Shown piece after piece: positions 35,946 to 47,900 of a stretch of DNA of 64,000 nt. Positions within the stretch are counted from its first letter, which is position 1. The number at the start of each line of letters is the position of its first letter. The DNA comes from Malania oleifera (Eukaryota > Streptophyta > Magnoliopsida > Santalales > Ximeniaceae): positions 120,474,719-120,538,718 of the forward strand of contig NC_080420.1 of assembly GCF_029873635.1 (NCBI RefSeq), written 5' to 3'. Both the position numbers and the translations under genes were made by a program. The notes under the pieces were generated by a model. It did not search any database. It was given only the letters and a program-made list of their open reading frames with translations, and was not told the DNA's origin.

Positions 35946-38900
35946 CTGTCACCAAGAGAAGAAGTGTTACACTTGGAAATGGAAATGGAAATATGAAATG
36001 GAAAAAAGAAGGATTAAATTCTCAGCCAAAGGTAAAGAGATGCCATATTGCAGTGAATCCAAAATCCATTAACATGAATGGGCTCACCAAAGTTGCAGAA
36101 ACATGGAATGAACTCAAAAATGGCTTCTGTTGCCATAATCGCTTCCTTTCCCAAAAATCTAACCCTGAGACACTCACAATACCCCATGGTGCAGTATATA
36201 CATGACCATTAACATTATTCCAAGCTTATGAAATGAGTTCTGTAACAGGAGAGGCCCAGAAACAGCTCACAGAAAATATCTAAAGCGGAGTGCCTTTTCA
36301 GCCCTCCAAGCTCAATTTACAACAATCTGAAATTATGTATTCTATGTTGAAATGCCTAAATTACTGTGATCAATGCACTAATGTTCTCATAGGTCCCTCT
36401 ACTGGGAATCCTTGGTCCTTGACACTTTAGGACCCAGACATGGCTGAAGTGTCTAAGCATCTTGATGGGTGGATGAGTGCCCTTTTCTTTGGGTGGGCAT
36501 TATTACCTTCATTCAAGCTTGTCTTTATTTTATTCCACTTTATTTTTTTGCCTTTGCTCAGAATTGAGTTGTGGTGAGGGGTAGGATAAAAATCATCATG
36601 AGAGATTTTCTATTGTTTAGTATGGGTCAGAGGATGGATCAAGGGCAATTAGCTGTGGAGTGTTTTGCAGGTCAAAGGCTATAAAGTGGGGCTTGGCCTG
36701 TGGCTCTTTGGCGTCTTAAAATTGCCCTAGTGGTAAAATGGTTAAGGCAGTTTCTCTTGGAGGTTAATGCCCTTCTGCATAAGGTGATTGAAATTAAATT
36801 TTAATTGCAAAAGAAAGGGCGCCAGTGCTAATTCAATAACAGAGCTACTCATGAAAATCCTTGGTGTAAGAGGATAAAGAACTTTTTTATGGGATAAAAT
36901 AAATCAAATTGAATTCTTATGGTGATAAAAGGTCATTTTTTAAATAATTATACAACTCAAAATTTGATGTTGCATAATCTTTAAGAGCAACTCCACCTGT
37001 GATGCACTCAATGTTCAAATTTTTTTTACACATAATCAGTCGAAAGTCTGGGTAAAGGAGGGATGTTGCATTAGGTGGCTGACAATCGGTGTAAAACTTG
37101 TTAGATCACTATGATATGAACTCTTACCGATTATTTGCTAGGATGTCCCCTTACGAATGACACGTTGCACTTATGCCATGCAGGCATAGCAAAAAGTGGG
37201 CTAGGTGAGCCCAGAAGTGACACACTGCATTGGTGCCTAGGTACGGTGTCAAATATGCAAGGTTCCCACATCATTCTGCACGTGGGCAAGTGAAAAAGTT
37301 AAATCAAGGGACTAGGATTAGATTAGTAACTTACGGTTAAAAGCATGAGGATAGTGGACACAATGACTAGAAGAAAAAATTAACATAATCTACCCTCAAG
37401 AAACTAAGTGGGTAGGGGAAAAGGCTATTGATATTGAATAGTCAGGTTTTAAACTTTGGTACACTTGAAAAGAAAAATGTAATAATGGGATCGAAACCAT
37501 TATAGAGAAAGACTTAAAAGATAGTGCAATAGATATCGAAAGAGTAAAGGTATAGAATCATAAAAATCAAGATGGTCTTAGGCCAAAAGATAATAAATGT
37601 CATTAGTGCTTATGCTCCTCAAATAGGCTTAGCAGAAAACCTTAAGAGACACTTTTGGGAAAACATGGTGTTGTACCATGTGGCTCATATTGAGTGGAAC
37701 ACATTTGCAGAGAAAGCATGCTGAAGAAAACAAGGAAGTTGGTCTAAAGAAACACCGTCAATGGTTTGATGGTTACATTGATGGTTTCATCCAGAAGCCA
37801 AATCAGGAAGAAAATCGTCGACAGTTTGATGAAACCGTCGATAGTTTTGTTTGGTGCTATTTTTGAAATATGAACTGGAAAAATCAATAGGTTGGGGATT
37901 CGAGGCCAATCCTCCACGAATTGATACAATCCTTGTGTTGTATATATATAATGTTGTAACCCTGGTTTTGATCGATAGTGAATTTCAGCCGCCACTTGCT
38001 CCCCTGGACATAGGCATTCTGCCAAACCATGTTAAATCCTTATGTTGTGTTTATTGCTTTCATTATCTATGTTTGTTTCCATATTATTCATTGTGATTGC
38101 TGCACTACACGATCGTTTCCACACACATTATTGCACAACAATTGGTATTAGAGCTATTGTTAACAATGGCTGAAATTTCTTCTACAAAATTCGACATTGT
38201 CAAGTTCGACGGATCAGGAAATTTCGGACTATGGTAGAAGGGGGTCAAGGATTTGTTAGCGCAGCAGGGCATAATGAAGGCACTATACGAAAGGCATGGA
38301 CGACATCAGTTGGAAGGAACTGGAAGCGAAGGCTGCAGTGACTATCAAGCTTTGTCTGGCTAATGACGTGACGTATCACGTCATGGATGAGGAATCATCG
38401 GCGGCAATTTGGTTGAAACTGGAAAGTCGGTATATGTCCAAGTCATTGACGAACAATTTTATCTTAAGCAGAAACTATATGGTCTTAAGATGTTCTGATC
38501 TGAGCCAACACATCAACGTGTTCAATCAAATCATCAATGATTTGAAGAGAGTTGATGTGAAATTAGAAGACAAAGACAAGGCGTCAATGCTACTGAATTC
38601 TCTACCTGCTTCTCCTACATATGAAAATTTGGTTACTACTCTAATGTGCGGAAAGAAACTCTCGAATTGGAGGAGATCACAAGTGCTCTTTTAAGTTTTC
38701 ATCAAAGGAAGAAAGTCATCGATGAGAATCTACAAGGTGAAGGGCTTGTGGTGAAGGGTAACTAGGAACGTGGGAGAAGCAAGTTCCAGAACGGACTGAG
38801 TAACAATAAATCTCTATCAAATTCCAAGAAGATAAAGGACATACAGTGTATTAGTGCGGGAAAAAGGGGCACATAAAATAAGATTATCCAGAGAAAAAGA

Positions 38901-41900
38901 AATAGAATGCAGAGAATAAAGAGGGTCCATCAAAATCTGCGAATGTAGTGGAAGGAGACTCAGAGAACAGTGCCGGGATATGCTTTCAGTTTCATCCGAT
39001 TCAAATCATCTCACGGATTCTTGTATTCTGGATTCGGCATGCTCCTATCACATGATACCAAATAAAGATTGGTTTGACACCTACAGGTTAATAAATTCTG
39101 GTTCAATTTTGATGGGTAATGATGCGTTATGCAAAATTGTTGGAATAGAGAATATCAGAATTAAAATGTTTGATGGTGTTGTTATAACATTGTGTAATGT
39201 TGGCATATACCAAATTTAAGAAAGAATCTGATTTCATTGGGCACTTTAGATTGTAATGAGTTTAATTACAAATCTGCAAGTGAAGTAATGAAGGTGCGTA
39301 AATGTGTCTTAATCGTGATGAAGGGATAGAAATTAGCAAGAAATATGGTGAGTAAATGTGTCTTAATCGTGATGAAGGGATAGAAATTAGCAAGAAACAT
39401 CTATACAGTGCTAGGTACCACAGTTGTAGGTGGAGCTGCAACTGCAAAATCTGAGTCAGATAGTACAGTCTTGTGGCATATGCGGTTAGGTCATATGGGT
39501 GAGTGAGATGATGGAGTTTCATAAGAGAAATCTATTGAAGGGTGTCAAAACATGCAAGCTGAATTTCTGCAGGTATTGTGCTTTTGGGAAACAGAATAAG
39601 GTGTCGTTCAAGATAGCCACACACAAGACAGAGGAAATTGTAGACTATGTTCATATTGATGTTTTGGGGGGCAGTAAGGGTAGCATCACAGGAGAACATA
39701 TGTATTTTGTGAGTTTTATTGATGATTACTCACGAAAGGTCTAGGAGTACTTCATGCGACACAAGTTAAAAAAGTTTGCCAAGTTCAAGTTCTAAAAAGC
39801 TAAAGTGGAAAACCAAACCAAGAGGAAGATCAAATGCCTCAAGTCCAACAATGGTACTGAGTACACAGATTCAAAGTTTATGGAGTTGTGCGAACAGCAT
39901 GGAATTAAGAGACACTTCACAGTACGTAAAACACCACAACAAAATAGTGTTGCAAAAAGAATTAACAGAACAATAGCTAAAAAAGCTTGGTATCTCAGGT
40001 TGAATGCAGGGCTTGCAAAGAACTTCTGAGCATAGGTAGTGAGTATGTCAGGTTTCTTTGGACGTCCAACCTACGTGCATGTTTCTAGCGAGGAGAGATA
40101 CAAACTTGATGCAAAGTCTAGACAGTATATCTTTATGGGGTATCAGAAAGGGGTGAAACGTTTCAAGTTGTAGGATCCAAAGGCAAACAAGGTGGTGATC
40201 AGCAGATATGTGGTTTTTGATGAGAACGTCATGTTACAACGTACTCAAGAGAAGAGAAACAGGTGCTAGAAAACTGCAGCAGCAATAAGCATGTGGTGCA
40301 GGCGGCACTAGAGACTCCAAGTAGAGATGACAATGTTCAGAATGCAGGGAATTCTAACTCAAGAGACCAACAGCATCACAATATAGCTATACACAGGCCC
40401 AGACGCACTATCAGGCCACCCCCAGTTATGGTTTTGATGATTTGATTTCTTATGCACTCATTACTAATAGCGGGGATCCTACTACTTTTCAAGAGGTGAT
40501 GCATAGTCAAGAGAAAAGTAGATGAATGGGTGCTATGATGGAGGAGATGGAGTCTCTGCATAAGAACTAGACATGGGAATTGGTGGAGCTTCCAGAGGTT
40601 AAGAGAGCGATAGGATGCAAATGGGTGTATAGGAAGAAAGAAGCAGTATCAGAAAAAGAAAGAGAAAAATTCAAGGCTCATCTAGTAGCAAAGGGTTACT
40701 CACAGAGGAAAGGAGTTGACTATGATGAGATCTTCTCCCCTGTAGTCAGACACACTTCCATCATTGCAGTGTTGGGATTGGTAGTGCATTTTGATATGCA
40801 TTTGGAGCAGATGGATGTAAAGACGGCGCTTCTCCATGGTGATTTGGAGGAGCTGATGTACATGGCACAGTTAGAAGGGTTCAATCAACCTGGACAGGAA
40901 CACTTGGTATGTAAATTGAGAAAATCACTTTATGGGCTGAAGTAGTGTCCGAAGCAATGGTACAAGCATTTTGATTCCTACATGATCCGGATGGGCTACA
41001 AGAGATGTGAGTATGATTGTTGTGTTTATGTGAAGAGTCTTGATGATGGTTCATTTATTTTTCAGTTGCTTTGTGTGGATGACATTTTGATTGCTACGAA
41101 GAGTATGAGTAAGGTCAACAAGTTGAAAACTCTGTTGAGCAAAGAATTTTACATAAAGGATTTGGGTGCAGCAAAGAAGATTCTAGGGATGTAGATTCGC
41201 GGGGACAGATCTTCCAGGAAATTGTGGTTATCTCAGCGTAGCCATGTTGAGAGGGTGTTAGAGGGATTCAGCATGGATAATGCAAAACCAATGAGCACAC
41301 AGTTGGCGAATCATTTTTTACTGTCTACAGCCCAGTGCCTGAAGACAAATGATGAAGTTCAAGATGTCAAAGGTTCCGTGTGCTAGTACAGTGAGGTGCT
41401 TGATGTATGCGATGGTTTGTACAAAATCGGATCTAGCACAAGCTGTCAGTGTGGTGAGCAAGCTTCTATCAAATCCGGGACGACAGCATTAGGATGCAGT
41501 CAAGTGGATTTTCAAATACTTGAGGGGTACTACAGACTATCCCATCATGTTTAATAGACAACAAAGTGATCCATCAGTTATAGGATATGTGGATGCAGAC
41601 TATGCAGGGGACTTAAATGACAAGAGATCTACTAGAAGGTATGTATTCACTCTTGTGGGGGGACTTTTTTGGTTAAAAGTCCATGGTTCAGTCTCTAGTT
41701 GCACTATTTACTCTTTAAGTCGAAGTATATGACAATGGTTGAGGCTGCCAAGGAAGCTTTGTGGCTTATAGGATTGGTAAAGGAGTTAGGTATTTAGCAA
41801 GGTGGAGTCCAGTTGCATTGTGATAGTAAAAGTGTCATTTATTTGGCAAAGAACCAGGTATATCATGCGAAGACCAAGCACACATATGAGGAGGTTTCAC

Positions 41901-44900
41901 AGGATCAGGGAATTGGTTTATTCTAGTGAACTATTGCTTGAGAAAGGTCACATTTCTGAGAACGCAGCAGACATGTTGACAAAGCTTGCTACCACAGACA
42001 AGTTCAAACATTGCTTGGACTCGATTAACATCTCTAGACGCTAGATAGGAGGCGTCCCAACCTTTTGTCCCAGGTGGAACTCCAAATTATGTTTTCTTCT
42101 TTCCTAAGGGGTGAATATTTGCCAAAGTGGAGATTGTTGTAGTATATGGCTCATATCGAGTGGAACACATATGCAGAGAAAGCAGACTGAAGAAAACAAG
42201 GAAGTTGGTTTGAAGAAACACCGTCGATGGTTTGATGGCTACATCGACGATTTCAGGCAGAAGCCAAATCCAGAAGAAAACCGTCAACGATATGCATAGT
42301 CCATCGACGGTTACATCAACGGCTTCAGGCAGAAGCTATCTAGGAAGAAAACCATCAACGATTTTTTTTCGCGTTGTTTTTGAAATTTGAACAGGGAAGA
42401 TCAATAGGTTGGTGATTCAGAGGCAAATCCTTCACAAATTAATACAAGGGTATTTGAGGGATTCTCTAATACCTCTGTACGTCTAGGGGTTAGTATAAAT
42501 ACAATGTTTTAACCCTGGTTTTGATTGATAGTGAATTTCAACCGCTGCTTGTAGGGGCGACAAAACGGGTTAATGAACCGAGTTTGAACAAGTCATAAAC
42601 GAATAGGGGTTAAATGGGTTCGGGTTGACTCATTTATTAACAGGTGGCTAATAGGGAAACTCAAACCCGCCCGTTTAATAAATGGTTATAAACGGGTCGC
42701 CCGTTTAAAAATATAATTTATTTATTTTAAATTTTTTAAACATTTCAAATAATTAGAAAAAAAATTACTCCATTTTATTTATTAAAAACATAAATGTAGA
42801 AGATTGAAGAAGCTTGAAGGTTGTGAGCTGTCGGCTGAAGCTGAACTGCTGAAGCCTTGAATAGGAAACATCCAAATAGCAGGAGATCTGGAGAAGCTTC
42901 CGCTGACCAAGATGATGGTTGATGTTGCCGACTGGCCGAACACTCGAAGTCTCGAACAGTGCCTAGGTTTGGGGGAGACACCGAAACAGCTGGAGAAGCT
43001 TCCAAGGGATGCCGCCGATCATGAGATCTGGGTTCACTGGACTTTCTGGGTGCCGATTGCCGTGGTCGAAGCCTCAAAGGCCGACTGGCCGAACATTCGA
43101 ACAGGGACTAGGTTTGGGGAAAATGGGAAATTGTGGTGAGGGACTAAGCGAGATTGCCGACTGCAAGAGCGACTGCAGAGGTTAGTGCCAACTAAGGGAG
43201 AGGGAGAGGGAGAGGGAGAGGGCAAGGTGAGGTGAGGTCGTGCGGCATGAGGATCACTACCGACTGAGGGTGAGGGAGAGGGTGGGTTAGGTCTAAAATA
43301 TATATATGCAAATAAACGGGTGACCCACCCAAAACCGCCAAATTTGTTTAATAAACAGGTCAAGTCAGCTTCTATCAGACCCATAGTAGTTAAAAGCGCG
43401 CCGCAAGGCGCAGTGAGGCAATGAGTCTGCCGCCTCATACCAAGTGGGGTGAGGCGACCCCAGGCGAGACGAGGCGCAGTGAGGCGCGCCTTGTGTATAT
43501 TTAAGCCATTTAAAGGAGAGAAATAGCCCAAGCCAAACTCGTATCCCTCATTTGACTCAAACGAACAGAGCCCTAGCCCCTTTCAACCCTTCAAAGCCCT
43601 TCGTGAGTTCGTTTGCGAGCCTTTGAACCAGCCGAAAGCCTTCGCGACTTCGTCTTCGAGCTTCAATCAGGATCGTGAGTTCATCTTCGACATTTTGAAG
43701 AAGCACGACCTGCGCAACTTCGTTTCGAACCAACCGGAGCCCTCGCGAGTTCGTCTGCCTGCCTTCGAAGCAGTCGTGAGTTCGTCTGACTGTCTTCGAG
43801 CACGACGTGAGTTCGTCACGTAGCCTTCAACATTTCGAACCAGCTGGAGATCGTCTTTAAGCCTTCGAACCTTTGTAAGTCTTCTTCTTCTTCTTCTTCT
43901 TCTGCTGCTGCTTCTCTTCTTCTTCTTCTTCTTCCTCTTCCTGTTGCATGCTTGCTGCGTGCTGCTGACTGCTGCCTGCTCTTTTTCTTCTTCTTCTTCT
44001 TCTTTATATGTAAGCTTACTGTTTTTTAATTTATAATATTTAATTTAATTAATGTAAGCTTATAAATTATAACTAATAACAAAATATTTATTTTTTTTAC
44101 AGAAATTTAGCTACTGTTTTTTAATTTATAATATTAAGTTTAATTAATATAAGCTTACAAATTATAACTAATACATAATATTTATTTTTTTTACAAAAAT
44201 TTAGCTACTGTTTTTTAATTTATAATATTTAGTTTAATTAATGTAAGTTTATAAATTATAACTAATACATAATATTTATTCTTTTATTGAAATTAAGCTA
44301 CTGTTTTTTAATTTGTTTGGAAATGCATTATGTAAGTCTTAAATTTTAAATATATGATGCATTGTTTTTTCAGTTAGGATACAGGATACCAAGTCTAAAA
44401 TCTTAAATGGATTCTAGTTCTGGATGTGAGGCCTCAGCAAAGAAAGATCCCGCATGGAAGTATGCACATTTGGAGGATCAAAAAAATAGAAATAATATGA
44501 CTTGCAATTTTTGTGCTAAAGTCACAAGGGGAGGACTATTTCGGGCAAAACAACACATTGTCGGAGGATTTCGAAATGTGAAAGAATGCTCTGAGTGCCC
44601 TGCTCATGTACATGAGGAGATTAAAGAGTATATGTTGAAGAAAAATATGGAAAAGGAGGAAAATGAGTTATTGCCCGACTTTGATGATATAGATCATTAC
44701 GGTGAAGATGAAGAAGATGAAGTTCAAGAAATTGACATTCGTGGCAAGAGAGTGCTTACTAGTGATGAAAGTAAAAGATCATACCAATCCAACTTGAAGA
44801 AACCAAAACAGAAGGGGCCTATAGACTTGTTTTTTACTCCCGATCCAAAGAAAGCGATTCAAGCTAGGAAAGAAGAAAGATGAAGCAAACATCAATAAAC

Positions 44901-47900
44901 GAAGCGTGCAAAAAAGAACTAAGAAAAAAGGCAATGGGAGATTTTGCTAGGTGGATGTATGATGTTGGGATACCATTTAATGTTGTACATTTGAGCAGCT
45001 TTGCAGTGGCACTTGAATCGATTGGACAATATGATCCTAGAATAAAGCCACTTAGCTATCATGAAGTGAGAGTTCCTTACCTAAAGGAGGAAGTTAGTCG
45101 AATGAAAGAGTTGTTGAAGGTCCATAAGGAGGAATGGACAAAATATGGCTGCTCAATTATGTTTGATGGTTGGAGAGATTCAGTTGCTAATAAGAACATA
45201 ATCAACTTTTTAATGAACTCTCCAAGGGGATCAGTATTCATCAAGTCTATTGATGCTTCTAATATTGTCAAGAATGCAGATAGAATGTATAGATTACTTG
45301 ATGAGATGGTCGAGGAAATTGGAGAATCAAATGTGATTCAAGTGAGAACTGACAATGCATCAAACTATGTTGCAGCAGGTAAGAACTTATTTTTAGAACT
45401 ACTTTCTATAGTGTATATATTGTTTATTTTAATATTTTAATGGCTTCATTCCTTGATTTTTCAACAGGGAGATTGTTGGAAGCAAAGAGGCCACATTTAT
45501 ATTGGACACCGTGTGTTGCTCATTGCATTGATTTAATTTTGGAGGATATTGGGAGGATGCCTTCAATTCATGCAACTTTGAAAAGGGCAATTTTTTTTAA
45601 TGGCTATATCTATAATCATGTTGGCATTGTCAACTTGATGAGACAGTTCACTGGAGGAAAGGAGTTACTAAGACTTGCAGTTACAAGATTTGCAACTGCC
45701 TTCATCACCCTTCGTTCAATCCATCTTCAAAAGAACAACTTGAGGAAGATGTTTACTTCTAAAGATTGGAATACTACTAAATGGGCAAAGGAGGCGGCTG
45801 GCAAAAGAGCAGCTACTATTGTTTTGATGCCTTCTTTTTGGAGTACCATCATCTATGCTTTTAAGTTAACAGGTCCACTTGTTCGTGTACTCCGTTTGGT
45901 TGATGGGGAAAAAAAGCCTGCAATGGGATACATTTATGAAGCAATGGATAGGGCTAAGGAAGCCATAGCTAAGGCTTTTGGTGAGAGAGAGGATAAATTC
46001 AAGGAGGCATTTGAAATTATTGATACGAGGCGGGGATGCCAACTCCATCAACCGTTGCATGCAGCTGCACACTACTTGAATCCAGAATTTTTCTATTCAA
46101 ACCCCAACGTTTTGCAAGATGAAGAAATTATGACGGGTTTGTGCAAATGTATTGGAAGGTTACTGCCAACTATTGAAATGCAAGATAAAGTTTCAAATGA
46201 GTTGGAAAAATACAATGCCGCTAGTGGCGTCTTTAGCATTAGTTTGGCAGTGAGACAAAGGAAGACAAAAGCACCAGGTAAAGTGGCATTTGTACTACCT
46301 TTTTATTTTTGAAAATTATTTTTGCTATTTACCTAGTAGGTATTCATTTAAATTTATTTTATAACAGCGCAATGGTGGATGGCATATTGATCAACAACTC
46401 CAAACTTGCAAAAGTTTGCTGTGAAAATTCTTAGCCTCACGTGTAGTGCTACCGGCTGCGAAAAAAATTGGAGCATATTCCAACATGTAAGTCATTAGTA
46501 TATCATGGATTAATTATTAAAGAACAAGAACTACCAATCTACTGCTTTTTAGAATCATTATTAACCATATTACTTTAAACTTTTTGCAGCTTCATAGCAA
46601 AAGGAGAAATAGGCTATCCTAGCAACGCTTGAATGATTTGGTATTTGTGAAATATAATCGAACTCTGAAGCGTCGATACGACAAACGTGACACCATTGAT
46701 CCCATCCTCCTAAAGGACATTGATGATAGTAATGAGTGGTTGATTGGTAGGATGGATGGTGATTCTGATGAGGATGATGAACTTGTGTTTGAAGATGATA
46801 ATTTGACTTGGGATTCTGTTGCTAGAGCTGCTGGACTAAATAACCCCCCGCATCACACTAGATCAAGAATAAGTACAAATATGCCATCATCGTCTAGAGG
46901 AAGAGGAAGGGCTACATCTAGTAGTGCAACCAGTGCTAGGGGTCGGACCACAATGTTGGAACTTGTAGATGAGGATGAAATCCAAGTGGATAGTGCAGAG
47001 GAGACGGAAGAGGAAAAAGATGTTGGAGAAAACAGTTCTGATGATGAAGAGGAAGATGATGATATCTTCGCCGACTTAGTTGATGATGAGTGATGAGTGA
47101 TGATTGAGGAGGATTTTTAGATTTTATATTTTGAAATCTTTTATTGTACTCTTTTCTTTTGATGTTGAACTATGTTGAATTGTTGATGCTTTTGGGCTTC
47201 ATCTTGGCAATTTTATTAAATTTCCAATTTTTTTATTGAATGTTTTGGCATTTTAAATTCTAATATCACTAGATATTCATATGATCATATATAAATTACC
47301 CCAAATAGATATTTTACACCATTGTAATAATTGTGCGCCTCACCTTCGTGAGGCACGAGGCTCACGCCTCGGCTTCAAAGCCCCTTTGCGCCTCGGCTCG
47401 CCTCGGACTACTATGATCAAACCCAAAGCTGATTTAAATGAGCGGGTCATGGGTCACTCGTCAGGTTTCGACCCATTTTGCCACCCCTAGCCGCTTGCTC
47501 CCGTGGACGTAGGCATTCCGCCAAACCACATTAAATCCTTGTGTTGTGTTTATTGCTTTCATTATCTGTGTGTATTTCCATATTATTCATTGTGATTGCT
47601 GCACTGCACGATCGTTTCCGCACGTATAATTGCACAACACATGGATAGTATTGTATAAGGGATATCAAGGATTAACAAAAATATTGATAGAAGTAGATTT
47701 GATAGAACCTAAACGAAGAAAATATAATAAAATTTAAAAATGAAATGATCAAGGATGGTGTAGACACAAACACTCCTTGGCTTAGGATAGCTAGCTCTAT
47801 TAAAAAGATAGCAAAAGAGAGTTTATGTGAATCAAAAGAAAGATTCTTGAATGGCAAAAAATGTTGGTGGTGGGATCAAGATGTCTAGAAAGTTATAAAG

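Larger units (their letters stand above)
42552..47489. mobile_element. Non-autonomous hAT element, split by a second hAT
   Basis: The ends TAGGGGCGACAAAACGGG and, inverted, TAGGGGTGGCAAAATGGG form terminal inverted repeats. The 8-bp flanks are GCTGCTTG (42544-42551) and GCCGCTTG (47490-47497), seven of eight matching, so the superfamily is hAT. Without the inner element it is about 896 bp. The ends are AT-rich with GGGTT(C/T)GGGT-type repeats. The middle (about 42800-43270) is GC-rich with an internal repeat (CCGACTGGCCGAACA twice) and a (GGGAGA)n stretch. No transposase of its own. Confidence 0.85.
37669..47639 (+). mobile_element. Ty1/copia LTR retrotransposon, complete ends, broken, with nested hAT elements
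   Basis: It begins TGTTGTACC and ends GCACAACA. The 5-bp target duplication CATGG is perfect (37664-37668, 47640-47644). The primer site ATTGGTATTAGAGCT follows the 5' LTR. Gag, protease, integrase, reverse transcriptase, RNase H follow in copia order. The 3' LTR is split by a hAT element. About ten or more breaks make it a fossil. Removing the hAT insert leaves an element of about 5 kb, the usual copia size. It lies in sense with the RTE LINE it entered and antisense to Di19. Confidence 0.88.
42135..47639 (+). repeat. 3' LTR of the copia element, split by hAT
   Basis: The LTR halves are 42135-42551 and 47498-47639. Without the hAT insert it is about 559 bp. The 5' LTR is 472 bp; the difference includes an extra copy of the CCGTCRAYGG-type repeat near 42290-42360. 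Confidence 0.8.

Noticed and set aside
43034-43531. Minus-strand open frame of 165 codons, Pro/Ser-rich
   Set aside because: It spans the junction of the two hAT elements, so it cannot be an ancestral gene; it reflects GC-rich repeats such as GGGAGA.
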